Positions 23,049-35,790 are shown, numbered from the stretch's first letter. The stretch is 64,000 nt of DNA from Bubalus kerabau (GCF_029407905.1 NW_026577882.1:1364001-1428000), one strand, 5' to 3'. Notes: generated by a model not told the origin, from the sequence alone. Made by a program: numbers and translations.

Positions 23049-24883
23049 AGGCTTCCTTTTGTTGGCCTTGAAATCCAGGCTTCCATTCGGGTTGCGAGGG
23101 GGAGCTGGGGATTGCGCTAGAGTCACTGCAGGGCAAAAGAGACCTAATCTAGGCTTGTGTCCAGGATCTAACGTTGCTCTCCAGGGGCGACAGGGATCTC
23201 GGGTTTGCATTCCAGACTCATCCGGGGAGTCAGTTCTCACCTCGAGGGTAAGCAAAGAATTCCGCTCTCGTCTCGAGTCGCGATGGGTATCTCTTGGAGC
23301 CCACTGTGTGTACTAAAGGGAGTCAAGCCTCCTGTGGAGTTTGGAGAGAGGACTCGGGATTGGACTCCAGGCCATGCAGGAATAGAAGGCCCTCATCTCG
23401 AGATGACGGTGGCGTCTCGTGGGTTTTCTCGAGCTGCGGCGCCAGTGTGGGGTGTCTCATGAAGTACCACGGGGATCTCAGGGAGCCTCTTGTGTGGCGC
23501 CAGGAAAATCCAGTATTCCATTCGAGTTGCGAGTTAGAACTGGGGATTGCTCTCCAGTCACTGCAGGGCAAAATAGACCTCATCTACGCTTGTGTCCAGG
23601 ACCTAGTGTTCCACTACTGGGCCAACAGGGAACTCAGGGTTGCATTCTCGACTCACCTGGAGAGTCAGGCCTCGTCTTGAGGGGAAAAAAAGGACTCCGC
23701 TCTCCTGTCGAGTTGCGACGGGTATCTCTTGGAGCCCACTGCGTGGCATAAAGGGAGTGAAGCCTCCTATGGAGTTTGGAGATGACTCGGGATTGTTTTC
23801 CTGGCCATGCAGGAAAAAAGGCCCTCATCTCGCGATGACGGGGGCATCTCGTGGGTTTTCTCCAGCTGCGGCGCCAGTATCAGATTTCTCACGAGGTACA
23901 ACGGGGAGCTCAGAGAGCCTCTCGTGTGGTGCTAGGGACGTCAGGTCTCCGTGCGTGTGGTGAAGGGGAGTGCGTGATTGCTCTCGAGTCATAGTAGGCG
24001 AATCGGGCCTCAAGACGCATTGAAGAAGGACTCTTGAGGTCTTTCTCAGGTTGCGGCAGGGAACCCTGAGTTCCCTTGATTTGTGTCGGTGACCTCAGGC
24101 AACTTCTCAGGGTGCCTCTGCGAAGTCAGGGACACTGTGGATTTGGGAGGGGCCTTTCGTTACTCAACTGGGTTTGGTGCAATCGAAGAGGGCCTCATCT
24201 CGAATGGAGGCAGGAACCTCAGGGGTCCTCTCCATATCTGATTCGGGTCGCAGGTTTCCAGCAGAGTATGGTCAAGAGAGTCACGCCTCGTCTTCTGTAG
24301 AGAAATGGATTTCCCCTTGCCTTTCGAGTTGTTCAAGGAGTGACAGGCCACTTGTTGAGCTGAGTGTGGAACCTGCGGGTTTTTCCGGACAATGCACGGG
24401 GGTGTCAGTGCCCCTTCGTGTTGTGCCTTCATCCACAGGGTTGCCTTCAAAGAGGTTTCCGGGCATCGGGTTCTTTTCAAGAGCGTACCGGAAAATTGGG
24501 GTCTTTCAGCATGTGGTACCACCCACGAGGCTACGTCTCGAATTTCCTCGGGAGACCGGCCTCATCCTGAGGTGCGCCGGGAAGCTCGGGAACCCCTTGC
24601 AGACAAAGCAGGGGAATCGACCCACCGCTCGCGATCAGAAGGGGAGAAGGGGCTCAGATGAAGTGGTGCCGGGGACCTCGGTGGTCCCCTCGAGTGAGAC
24701 CGGTATGTCACGGCACTTTTGAGGTCGCATCAAGGGTGCCAAGTACAGTTTCGCACTTCAAGACGGAACGTGGGAATTCTCTGGAGATGCTGTAGCGGGC
24801 AAGGGCCTCATATTGCGATGACGAGGGAAACACGTGGTTTTTCTCGAGTTGAGGCGGGATTCTCGAGTTACAACGGGGAATTC
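23049..24883. repeat. Satellite I V-type unit, 1,835 bp
   Basis: Near-copy of the 7,057 unit, including the internal ~435-bp duplication. It has a 2-bp loss (TTTGGAGATGACTC near 23,776) shared only with the 27,686 copy. Confidence 0.9.
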
Positions 24884-26281
24884 AGGCTTCCTCTTGTGTT
24901 GGCCCAGGAAGTCCAATCTTCCATTCAACTTGTCAGAGAGAGCTGGGGGTTGCTCTCGAGTCACTTCAGGGCAAAGAGTCCTCATCTAGGCTTGGGTCCA
25001 GGACGTAATGTTCCTCTCCAGGGGCGACAGGGATATCGGGGTCGCATTCCAGTCTCACCCGGTGGGTCACGCCTCATCTCGAGTGGAAGCAAAGGACTCC
25101 ACTATCCTCTCGAGTCGCGACACGTAACTCTTGGAGCCCAATGAGTGGCCTAAAGGGAGTCAAGCGTCCTGTGTAGCTTGGACAGAAGGTTCACGCTTGA
25201 TCTGCATACCATGCAGTTAAAGATGGCCCTCCTCTCGTGATGACGGGGGCGTCTCATGGGTTTTCTCGAGCTGCGGCGCCAGTGTGGGGTTTCTCATGAG
25301 ATATGATGGGGAGTTCAAGGAGCCTCTCGTGCGGCGCCAGAGAAGCATGACTCCATGCGTGTGGCCAGGCAGATCGCGTCATTGCTCTCGAGTCATGGGA
25401 GGGACTAGGGCCTCAAGAGGCATTTAAGAAGGACTCTCAAGGTCTTTCTTGGGTTGGGGCGGGAAACACTCGTTTCAATCGACCTCTACAGGGGACCTTA
25501 GGGAACTTCCCAGGTGCCTCTGAGAGGTGAGGGATACTGAGGAGTTAGAGGGGCCTCTCGGGACTCCACTAGGTTTGACGAAATGAAAGAGGGCCTCATC
25601 TCGATTGGAGGCAGGAACCTCAGGCTTCCTCTCCATTTCTGACTCCGACCGCAGGGTCCCTGCAGAGTTGGGACAGGAGAGTCAGGCCTCGTCTTGTCTG
25701 AGTAACGGAACTCTGCTTGCCTTTCGAGTCGTTCAGGGGGTCTCAGGGCCCTTGACAAGCTGTGTGTGGAACCTGCGGGTGTTTCCAGAAGATGCATGGG
25801 GGTGTCAGTGCCCCTTCGTTTGGTGCCTTCCCCCACAGGGTTTCCTTCAAAGAGGTGTCCGGGCATCGGGTTCATTTCAAGAGCGGACCGGGTAATCGGG
25901 GTCATTCGGCATGTGGCACCACCCACGTGGCTCATCTCGAATTTCCTCGTGAGACCAGCATCATCCTGAGGTGCGCCGGGAAGGCCGGGAACCCCTTCCA
26001 CACAAAGTAGGGGAATCGATTCTCCTGTCGCGATCAGGAGGGGAGATGGGGCTCAGATGAAGTGGGGCCAGGACCCTCGGTGTTCCACTCGAGGGAACCC
26101 GGCATTTCAGGGAACTTTAGGGGTCGCATCAAGGGAGCCAAGTACCGTTTCCCACTTCAGGACGGAACATGGGACTTCCCTGGAGACGCTGTAGCGGGCA
26201 AGGGCTTCATCCTGTGAAGACGTTGGAACCACGTCGTTTTTCTCGAGTTGCATCGGGATTCTCGAAAACGACAGGAATTTC
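24884..26281. repeat. Satellite I W-type unit, 1,398 bp
   Basis: W diagnostics are present (GTGTAGCTTGGACAGAAGG and GCATACCATGCAGTTAAAG near 25,172-25,222). Exact register with the 29,521 unit at 4,637 bp. Confidence 0.9.
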
Positions 26282-27685
26282 AGGCTTCCTCTTGGGTTGG
26301 CCCTGGGAAGCCCAATCTTCAATTCGAGTTGCGATGGAAAGCTGGGGGTTCTGCTCGAGTCACTACAGGGCCAAAGAGACCTCATCGAGGCGTGTGTCCA
26401 GGACCTAATATTCCTCTCAAGGGAAGGCAGGGATCACGGGTTTCCATTCCAGACTCCCCCGGGGGATCAGGACTCGCCTGGAGGGGAAGCAAAGGACTCC
26501 GCTTTCCTCTCAAGTCGCGACACAGATCTCTTGGAGCCCACTGAGTGGACTCAAGGGTGTCGAGCCTCCTCTTCAGTTTGGAAAGAGGACTCGGGATTGC
26601 TCTCCAGGCCAGGCAGGAAAAGAAGGCCCTCACCTCGCGATGACGGGGGCGTCTCATGGGTTTCCTCAGGCTGCTGCACCCATGGGGGTTTTTTCACGAG
26701 GCACGACGAGGACCTCAGGGAGCCTCTCGTGCGGCGCCAGGGAAGTCAGGTCTCCATGCGCATGGCGAGGGGGAGCTCGTCATTGCTCTCGAGTCATGGT
26801 AGGGTAATCGGGCCTCAAGACGGGTTGAAGAAGGACTCTCGAGGTCTTTCTCGGGTCACTGCATAAAACCCAGGGTTCCCTTGACTTGTGCCTGCGACCT
26901 CAGGGAGCTTCTCAGAGTGCCTCTGAGAAGTCAGGGATACTGTGCAGTTTGGAGGGGCCTCTCGAGACTCCTCTGCATTTGGTGGAATGTAAGAGGGACT
27001 CATCTCGAGTTGAAGCAGGAACCTCAGTGTTCCTCTCCATTTCTGACTCAGATCGCAAGGTCCCTGCATGTTGGTACAGGAGAGTCAGGCCTCGTCTTTT
27101 CTGGAGGATGGGACTCCTCTTGCCTCTCGAGTTGTTCTCAAGGTGACAGGCCACTTGTCGAGCTGTGTGTGTAACCTGCCCGTTTTTCCGGATGATGCAC
27201 AGGTGTGTTAGTGCCCCTTCGTGTTGTACCTTCATACTCAAGGCTGCCTTCCAAGAGGTGTCCGAGCATCGGATTCTTATCAAGAGCGGACCGGGAAATT
27301 GGAGTCTTTCAGCAAGTGGCACCACCCACAAAGCTACGTATCGAATTTCCCCATGAGAGCGGCCTCATCCTGAGTTGTGCAGGGAAGGTCGGGCCCCCTT
27401 GCAGACAAAGCAGGGGAATCGACCCACCGGTCACGATCAGGAGGGGAGAAGGGGCTTAAATGAAGTGGTGCCGGGAACCTCGGTGTTCCCCTTGAGTGAG
27501 ACCGGCGTGTTGGGGGACTTTTGGGGTCGCATCAAGGGTGCCAAGTACCGTTTTGCATTTCAAGACGGAACCTGGGACATCTTTTGAAACGCTGTAGCGG
27601 GCAAGGGCCTCATCTTGCGATGACGGGAGAACCACGTGGTTTTGCTCGAGTTGCGGCGGGATTCTCGAGTTATGACCGGGAATTT
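26282..27685. repeat. Satellite I X/V recombinant unit, 1,404 bp
   Basis: X type up to 26,777, then V-leader type. The crossover lies in AGGGGGAGCT (26,768-26,777), which both parents share. To the left it reads CATGCGCATGGCG as in X (31,392), and to the right CGTCATTGCTCTCGAGTCATGG as at 22,141. It has no 121-bp duplication because the right part of X was lost. Confidence 0.92.
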
Positions 27686-29520
27686 AGGCTTCCTTTTGTT
27701 GGCCTTGAAATCCAGGCTTCCATTCGGGTTGCGAGGGGGAGCTGGGGATTGCGCTAGAGTCACTGCAGGGCAAAAGAGACCTAATCTAGGCTTGTGTCCA
27801 GGATCTAACGTTGCTCTCCAGGGGCGACAGGGATCTCGGGTTTGCATTCCAGACTCATCCGGGGAGTCAGTTCTCACCTCGAGGGTAAGCAAAGAATTCC
27901 GCTCTCGTCTCGAGTCGCGATGGGTATCTCTTGGAGCCCACTGTGTGTACTAAAGGGAGTCAAGCCTCCTGTGGAGTTTGGAGAGAGGACTCGGGATTGG
28001 ACTCCAGGCCATGCAGGAATAGAAGGCCCTCATCTCGAGATGACGGTGGCGTCTCGTGGGTTTTCTCGAGCTGCGGCGCCAGTGTGGGGTGTCTCATGAA
28101 GTACCACGGGGATCTCAGGGAGCCTCTTGTGTGGCGCCAGGAAAATCCAGTATTCCTTTCGAGTTGCAAGTTAGAACTGGGGATTGCTCTCCAGTCACTG
28201 CAGGGCAAAATAGACCTCATCTACGCTTGTGTCCAGGACCTAGTGTTCCACTACTGGGCCAACAGGGAACTCAGGGTTGCATTCTCGACTCACCTGGAGA
28301 GTCAGGCCTCGTCTTGAGGGGAAAAAAAGGACTCCGCTCTCCTGTCGAGTTGCGACGGGTATCTCTTGGAGCCCACTGCGTGGCATAAAGGGAGTGAAGC
28401 CTCCTATGGAGTTTGGAGATGACTCGGGATTGTTTTCCTGGCCATGCAGGAAAAAAGGCCCTCATCTCGCGATGACGGGGGCATCTCGTGGGTTTTCTCC
28501 AGCTGCGGCGCCAGTATCAGATTTCTCACGAGGTACAACGGGGAGCTCAGAGAGCCTCTCGTGTGGTGCTAGGGACGTCAGGTCTCCGTGCGTGTGGTGA
28601 AGGGGAGTGCGTGATTGCTCTCGAGTCATAGTAGGCGAATCGGGCCTCAAGACGCATTGAAGAAGGACTCTTGAGGTCTTTCTCAGGTTGCGGCAGGGAA
28701 CCCTGAGTTCCCTTGATTTGTGTCGGTGACCTCAGGCAACTTCTCAGGGTGCCTCTGCGAAGTCAGGGACACTGTGGATTTGGGAGGGGCCTTTCGTTAC
28801 TCAACTGGGTTTGGTGCAATCGAAGAGGGCCTCATCTCGAATGGAGGCAGGAACCTCAGGGGTCCTCTCCATATCTGATTCGGGTCGCAGGTTTCCAGCA
28901 GAGTATGGTCAAGAGAGTCACGCCTCGTCTTCTGTAGAGAAATGGATTTCCCCTTGCCTTTCGAGTTGTTCAAGGAGTGACAGGCCACTTGTTGAGCTGA
29001 GTGTGGAACCTGCGGGTTTTTCCGGACAATGCACGGGGGTGTCAGTGCCCCTTCGTGTTGTGCCTTCATCCACAGGGTTGCCTTCAAAGAGGTTTCCGGG
29101 CATCGGGTTCTTTTCAAGAGCGTACCGGAAAATTGGGGTCTTTCAGCATGTGGTACCACCCACGAGGCTACGTCTCGAATTTCCTCGGGAGACCGGCCTC
29201 ATCCTGAGGTGCGCCGGGAAGCTCGGGAACCCCTTGCAGACAAAGCAGGGGAATCGACCCACCGCTCGCGATCAGAAGGGGAGAAGGGGCTCAGATGAAG
29301 TGGTGCCGGGGACCTCGGTGGTCCCCTCGAGTGAGACCGGTATGTCACGGCACTTTTGAGGTCGCATCAAGGGTGCCAAGTACAGTTTCGCACTTCAAGA
29401 CGGAACGTGGGAATTCTCTGGAGATGCTGTAGCGGGCAAGGGCCTCATATTGCGATGACGAGGGAAACACGTGGTTTTTCTCGAGTTGAGGCGGGATTCT
29501 CGAGTTACAACGGGGAATTC
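27686..29520. repeat. Satellite I V-type unit, 1,835 bp (second copy)
   Basis: Matches 23,049-24,883 at a constant 4,637-bp offset with very few substitutions (for example GTATTCCTTTCGAG near 28,151 versus GTATTCCATTCGAG near 23,514). Confidence 0.91.
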
Positions 29521-30918
29521 AGGCTTCCTCTTGTGTTGGCCCAGGAAGTCCAATCTTCCATTCAACTTGTCAGAGAGAGCTGGGGGTTGCTCTCGAGTCA
29601 CTTCAGGGCAAAGAGTCCTCATCTAGGCTTGGGTCCAGGACGTAATGTTCCTCTCCAGGGGCGACAGGGATATCGGGGTCGCATTCCAGTCTCACCCGGT
29701 GGGTCACGCCTCATCTCGAGTGGAAGCAAAGGACTCCACTATCCTCTCGAGTCGCGACACGTAACTCTTGGAGCCCAATGAGTGGCCTAAAGGGAGTCAA
29801 GCGTCCTGTGTAGCTTGGACAGAAGGTTCACGCTTGATCTGCATACCATGCAGTTAAAGATGGCCCTCCTCTCGTGATGACGGGGGCGTCTCATGGGTTT
29901 TCTCGAGCTGCGGCGCCAGTGTGGGGTTTCTCATGAGATATGATGGGGAGTTCAAGGAGCCTCTCGTGCGGCGCCAGAGAAGCATGACTCCATGCGTGTG
30001 GCCAGGCAGATCGCGTCATTGCTCTCGAGTCATGGGAGGGACTAGGGCCTCAAGAGGCATTTAAGAAGGACTCTCAAGGTCTTTCTTGGGTTGGGGCGGG
30101 AAACACTCGTTTCAATCGACCTCTACAGGGGACCTTAGGGAACTTCCCAGGTGCCTCTGAGAGGTGAGGGATACTGAGGAGTTAGACGGGCCTCTCGGGA
30201 CTCCACTAGGTTTGACGAAATGAAAGAGGGCCTCATCTCGATTGGAGGCAGGAACCTCAGGCTTCCTCTCCATTTCTGACTCCGACCGCAGGGTCCCTGC
30301 AGAGTTGGGACAGGAGAGTCAGGCCTCGTCTTGTCTGAGTAACGGAACTCTGCTTGCCTTTCGAGTCGTTCAGGGGGTCTCAGGGCCCTTGACAAGCTGT
30401 GTGTGGAACCTGCGGGTGTTTCCAGAAGATGCATGGGGGTGTCAGTGCCCCTTCGTTTGGTGCCTTCCCCCACAGGGTTTCCTTCAAAGAGGTGTCCGGG
30501 CATCGGGTTCATTTCAAGAGCGGACCGGGTAATCGGGGTCATTCGGCATGTGGCACCACCCACGTGGCTCATCTCGAATTTCCTCGTGAGACCAGCATCA
30601 TCCTGAGGTGCGCCGGGAAGGCCGGGAACCCCTTCCACACAAAGTAGGGGAATCGATTCTCCTGTCGCGATCAGGAGGGGAGATGGGGCTCAGATGAAGT
30701 GGGGCCAGGACCCTCGGTGTTCCACTCGAGGGAACCCGGCATTTCAGGGAACTTTAGGGGTCGCATCAAGGGAGCCAAGTACCGTTTCCCACTTCAGGAC
30801 GGAACATGGGACTTCCCTGGAGACGCTGTAGCGGGCAAGGGCTTCATCCTGTGAAGACGTTGGAACCACGTCGTTTTTCTCGAGTTGCATCGGGATTCTC
30901 GAAAACGACAGGAATTTC
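29521..30918. repeat. Satellite I W-type unit, 1,398 bp (second copy)
   Basis: Constant 4,637-bp offset to 24,884. One visible difference is TTAGACGGG at ~30,183 versus TTAGAGGGG at ~25,546. Confidence 0.91.
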
Positions 30919-32439
30919 AGGCTTCCTCTTGGGTTGGCCCTGGGAAGCCCAATCTTCAATTCGAGTTGCGATGGAAAGCTGGGGGTTCTGCTCGAGTCAC
31001 TACAGGGCCAAAGAGACCTCATCGAGGCGTGTGTCCAGGACCTAATATTCCTCTCAAGGGAAGGCAGGGATCACGGGTTTCCATTCCAGACTCCCCCGGG
31101 GGATCAGGACTCGCCTGGAGGGGAAGCAAAGGACTCCGCTTTCCTCTCAAGTCGCGACACAGATCTCTTGGAGCCCACTGAGTGGACTCAAGGGTGTCGA
31201 GCCTCCTCTTCAGTTTGGAAAGAGGACTCGGGATTGCTCTCCAGGCCAGGCAGGAAAAGAAGGCCCTCACCTCGCGATGACGGGGGCGTCTCATGGGTTT
31301 CCTCAGGCTGCTGCACCCATGGGGGTTTTTTCACGAGGCACGACGAGGACCTCAGGGAGCCTCTCGTGCGGCGCCAGGGAAGTCAGGTCTCCATGCGCAT
31401 GGCGAGGGGGAGCTGGTCATCACTCTCGAGTCATGGGAAATGGCTAGGTCCTCAAGAGGCGTTGAAGAAGGACTCTCGAGGTCTTTCTCGGGTTGCGGCG
31501 GGAAACCCTCTTTTCCCTCGACTTCTGCAGGGGACCTTAGGGAACTTCCCACGGTGCCTCTGAGAGGTGAGGGATGCTGTGTAGTTGGCAGGGCCTCTCG
31601 GTACTCTGCTGGGTTCGGCGCAATGGAAGAGGGCCTCATCTCGAGGGGAGGCAGGAACCTCAGGCTTCCTCTCGGTTTCGGACTCCGACTGCATGGTCCC
31701 TGCAGTGTTGGCACAGGAGAGTCATGCCTCGTCTTGTCTGAGGAATGGAATTCTGGTTGCCTCTCGAGTTGTTCCAGGAGTCTCAGGCCCCTTGTCGAGC
31801 TGTGTGTAGACCCTGCGGGTTTTTCCGGATGATGCACGGGGGTGTCAGTGCCCCTTCGTGTTGTGCCTTCACCCACAGGGTTGCCTTCAAAGAGGTGTCC
31901 GGGCATCGGGTTCTTATCAAGAGTGGACCAGAAAATCGGAGTCGTTCGGCACGTGGCACCTCACACGTGGCTAGTCTCGAATTTCCTCCTGAGACCGGCC
32001 TTATCCTGAGGTGCGCCAGGAAGGCCAGGAAACCCTTCCAGACAAAGCAGGGGAATCGACTCTCCTGTCGCGATCAGGAGGGGAGAAGGGGCTCAGATGA
32101 AGTGGTGCCAGGACTCTCGGTGTTCCCCTAGAGGGAACCCAGCGTGTCGGGGAACTTTTGCGGTCGCATCAAGGGTGTCAAGTACCGTTTCGCCCTTCAG
32201 GGCGGAACATGGGACTTCCCTGGAGACACCGGGAACTTCGGTGTTCCCCTGGAGTGAGACCGGTATGTTGGGGAACTTTGGGGTCGCATCAAGGGTGCCA
32301 AGTAGCATTTCGAACTTTAAGATGGAACGTGGGACTTCTCTTGAGACTCTAGCTGGCAAGGGCCTCATATTGCGATGAAGGGGGAACCACATGGTTTTTA
32401 AGACTTGAGGCTGAATTCTCGAATTACGATGGGAAATTT
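30919..32439. repeat. Satellite I X-type unit, 1,521 bp (complete)
   Basis: Complete X unit including the 121-bp duplication (CCAGGACTCTCGG at 32,108, CCGGGAACTTCGG at 32,229). Near-copy of 10,292-11,812. Confidence 0.89.
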
Positions 32440-33844
32440 AGACTTCCTCTTGTGTTGACCGTGGGAAGACCAATCTTCCATTCAAATTGTGAGGGACAGA
32501 TGGAGGTTGCTCTCGAGTCACTGTAGGGCAAAATAGACCTCATCTAGGCTTGTGTCTAGGACATAATGTTCCACTCCAGGGGCGACAGGGATCTCGGGGT
32601 TGCATTCCAAACTCACCCGGGGAGTCAGGCCTCGTCTCGAGGGAAGCAAAGGACTCCGCTCTCCTCTCGAGTCGCACCGGGTATTTCTTGGACCCAACTG
32701 AGTGGCCTAAAGGGAGTCAATCCTCCTGTGAAGTTTGGAGAGAGGACCAGGGATTGCTCTCCAGGTCAGGCAGGAAAAGAAGGCCCCCATCTCTCCTTGA
32801 CGGGGGCATCTTGTGGTTTTTCTCGAACTGCGGCGCCAGTGTGGGTTTTCTCACGAGGTACGATGGGGTACTCAGGGAGCCTCTTGTGTGGTACTAGGGA
32901 AGTCAGTTTTCCTGCTTGTGGTGAGGGGAGCGCGTCCTTGCTCTGGAGTCATGGTAGGGGAATCGGGCATCAAGAGACGTTGAAAAAGGACTCTCCAAGT
33001 CTTTCTCGGGTTACTTCAGGAAACTCTGGGTTCCCTCGACTTGTGCCAGTGACCTCAGGTAGCTTCTCAGGGAGCCTCTGAGAATTCAGGGATACTGTGG
33101 TGTTGGGAGGGGCCTCTCGGGACACCACTGAGTTTGGTTCAATGGAAGAGGGCCTCTTCTCTAGTTGAGGCAGGAACCTCAGGGTTCCTCTCCATTTCTG
33201 ACTCCAATTGCAGGGTCCCTGAAGAGTTGGGACAGGAGAGTAAGGCCTCGTCTTGTGTGAAGGAATGCAACTTCACTTGCCTCTCGAGTTGTTCACGAGG
33301 TGACAGTCCACATTTGGAGCTGCGAGTGGAATCTGCGGGTTTTTCCAGACGATGCATGGGGATGTCAGTGTCCCTTCGTGTTGTGCCTTCATCCACAGGG
33401 TTGCCTTCGAAGAGATGTCCGGGCGTCAGGTTCTTATCTAGAGTGGACCGGGAATTCGGGATCTTTCAGCATATGGCACCAACCATGAGGCTACTTTTCG
33501 AATTTCCTCATGAGACCGGCCTCATCCGGAGGTTCGCGGGGAACGTCGGGAACCCCTTACAGACAAAACATGGGAATCGACCCTTCTATCGCGATCAGGA
33601 GGGGTGAAGGGGCTCACAGGAAGTGGTGCCGTGAACTTTGGTGTTTCCCTCGAGTGAGACCGGTATGTCAGGGAACTTTGGGGGTCGCATCAAGGGTGCC
33701 AAGTACCGTTTCGCACTTCAGGATGGAACGTGGGACTTCTCTTGAGATGCTGTAGCGGACAAAGGGCCACATCTTGCGATGACGAGGGAAGCACGTGGTT
33801 TTTCTCGAGTTGCGGTGGGATTCTCGAGTTACGACGGGGAATTC
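32440..33844. repeat. Satellite I Y-type unit, 1,405 bp
   Basis: Near-copy of 11,813-13,215 except near its right end (after ~33,740), where the match falls to general family level. Confidence 0.87.
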
Positions 33845-34109
33845 AGGCTTCCTCTTGTGTTGGCCCAGGAAGTCTAATCTTCCATTCGAGTTGCCAGGGA
33901 GAGCTGGGGATTGGGCTCCATTCACTGAAGAGCAAACTAGACCTCATCTAGGCTTGTATCCAGGACTTAATGTTCCTCTCCATAGGCGACAGGGATTTGG
34001 GGTTGCATTCCATACTAACCCGGGGAGTCAGGCCTCATCTCGAGGGGAAGCAAAGGACTCCACTCTCTTCTCGAGTCGCGACAGGTATCTCTTGGAGTCC
34101 ACTGAGTGG
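33845..34109. repeat. Truncated satellite I unit at array end
   Basis: Only the first ~265 bp of a unit are present, ending ...CCACTGAGTGG. The next bases, TCTTTGCTCTATAGGAGAGC, are family A sequence. Up to the break the phase is normal. Confidence 0.88.
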
Positions 34110-34799
34110 TCTTTGCTCTATAGGAGAGCTCTACTGTTCATAAGCCTGTACATAAGTGAACACAGACATTCTGTGTGCATGTTGCTGCATACCCAAAATA
34201 GGGCCACAAGGAGCCTCATGCTCTCCATGCGGCGCGGAAGCTGTGCAGCCACGCAGCAGCTGAAGAATCCAACCAATTGCTCTTTTCTTACCTCTGACAG
34301 AGCTCGCATTGCCGTACCCCTTGGCAGTTTGAAAACACTGGACCCTAACCCCTCTCAAAGTAGGCCTGGGTTCTAGTTCGAATAGAAAGTCAATAGCGGA
34401 GCTGAGGACAGGAACGCGGCAGTCATTTATCACACGCTCCTGCAGCCTGCTACTACAGGGACACTAACGCTAGAAGCTAGGAATGTCTTTGCAAGGTGCG
34501 CAAAGGACAAGGGAGAACCTCGACCCTGACTCCAGTATTTCAGTCCCCTGAGCAGATCTGAGGTTCTCCCACTGTAGAAGCTAACCCATTCCTTTCAAAT
34601 ACAGGCTTCCTAACACAGGGCCAGTTGGCTGCTTGCTCTTCCACGAAGCAGGCTTCCTTAACTTGCAAACTGCGAATTCCGCTTAACAGCCTGGAGGAAA
34701 ATCGCTTCTTGGAAGATTTTTTTCAGAGGCTGTATCCCCGGAGCTGGGGCCAAGCTAGGGGACCCATACTGACAAGGGAAGGCAAAACCACATCCAATG
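34110..34799. repeat. Family A monomer 1 (L, most diverged)
   Basis: Lies against the satellite I array. It keeps the L-specific block (GGAATGTCTTTGCAAGG near 34,480 and AGCTAACCCATTCCTTTC near 34,578), but the landmark and first 150 bp are heavily mutated. It is the most divergent full-length monomer of the family, as expected at an array edge. Confidence 0.8.
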
Positions 34800-35335
34800 T
34801 CTTTGCTCTGGAGGACAGCTTTGGTGAGCCTAAGTCTTTCAGGAATATTTCTGGCTCCAACAGAGTCAAATTCTGTGTGTGAAGCTGCACAGCCAAAATA
34901 GGGGAACAGAGAGCCTGATTCTCTCTGTGTAGCTTTGAAGCTGTCATTCAAACAACAGCTTGAGAATCCATACAATGCTCTCCCTTACTGCTAAGAGAAT
35001 TCTCATTGCTGTCGTCCTTGACAGTTTGTAGAAATCCGCACCCTAACCCTTCTCCAAGTAGGCCTGGGTCCTAGCTCGGAATAACAGGCAACGGCGGAGC
35101 TGAGGCCAGTAAGGCACAAGTGAGGTCTCACACACTCTTGCAGCCTGATCGTCCAGGAGCAGTAAGGCCTCTTTTTCCCTGCAGGAGGCTCGCTTGCCTT
35201 GCCTCCTGTGAACTGCATTTCCCAGCCTGGGTGCAAAGCTGTTCCTGGAGATTTTTTCTCAGGGGCTGTTTCCCTGGAGCTGGGTCGGACCTCGGGGGCC
35301 CAACTCACAGGGGAAGACAAAACCACATGGACAGG
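34800..35335. repeat. Family A monomer 2 (S)
   Basis: 536 bp without the ~160-bp L block. The GCAGCCTGATCGTCCAGG stretch runs directly into AGTAAGGCCTCTTTTTCCCTGCAGGAGG. Confidence 0.85.
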
Positions 35336-35359
35336 TCTATGCTCTGTAGGAGATCTCTA

Positions 35360-35365
35360 GTGAAC
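35360..35365. repeat. Target-site duplication, left
   Basis: GTGAAC. Also the expected family A sequence at this point (CTAGTGAACCTC in sister monomers). Confidence 0.88.
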
Positions 35366-35713
35366 TGCCGGGGTCCAGCCCCAGCTGATCCAGGGTATTC
35401 GAAGCAGAGACGGCGTAGGCGAAGGTCAGGGAACAACTGCTTAATTAAACGTTACTTAAGGATATAAAGAGTAATAAAATGAGGATAGCTCAGTAGGAAA
35501 ATTCAGTGGAGAAAAGAGGCTGAGTAGCTTGGTTTACGCGGGGGACCAATAAAACTTCAAGACAAGAAGCTTGCACCACTTACTTAGGCCGCAGGCGTCC
35601 TTCCGTTCTCCCGAAGGAGAGGAGACACTGAGGCCTCCCCGGTCGGATCTTAGAAGCCCAGGCAAAATTAGTAAGCTTGTTGGGTTCCGCGCTCCAGATG
35701 GAGACTCAACCAG

Positions 35714-35732
35714 AGTGAGAGAGAGAGAGAGA
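35714..35732. repeat. (GA)n simple repeat within LTR
   Basis: A run of GAGAGAGAGAGAGA between CCAGAGT and CATGGGG, in the predicted R/U5 part of the LTR. Confidence 0.8.
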
Positions 35733-35790
35733 CATGGGGAGACCAGTATTTCGAGAAACTGATCCCAATTCTTTATTTTCCATGGTCTAC

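Larger units (their letters stand above)
22141..26777. repeat. Higher-order block V-W-X, tandem copy 1
   Basis: A 4,637-bp segment repeated immediately downstream in constant register, with only scattered substitutions. It begins after AGGGGGAGCT at 22,131-22,140 and ends with the same 10 bases at 26,768-26,777. Confidence 0.92.
26778..31414. repeat. Higher-order block V-W-X, tandem copy 2
   Basis: The second tandem copy. It ends at AGGGGGAGCT (31,405-31,414), after which X continues with GGTCATCACTCTCGAG instead of returning to V. Confidence 0.92.
1..34109. repeat. Satellite I (1.715-type) array 1
   Basis: This is a head-to-tail array of ~1.4-kb units, all in the same orientation. The recurring landmark AGGCTTCCTCTTG appears near 18, 1435, 2837, 4236, 5655, 7057 and so on, giving 23 full units and partial ends. 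Inside a unit are degenerate subrepeats of roughly 20-35 bp that often begin with TCTCGAG, GACCTCATCT or CTCTCGAGT, as described for bovine 1.715 satellite. Unit lengths fall into classes near 1.40, 1.42, 1.52 and 1.84 kb. The array is CpG-rich and has no coding logic. It stops mid-unit at 34,109. The family name is recalled from the known bovine satellite, not from a search. Confidence 0.93.

Noticed and set aside
1..34109. CRISPR-like direct repeats
   Set aside because: The short CTCGAG-containing subrepeats are degenerate, with no constant repeat/spacer structure. The DNA is plainly vertebrate satellite.
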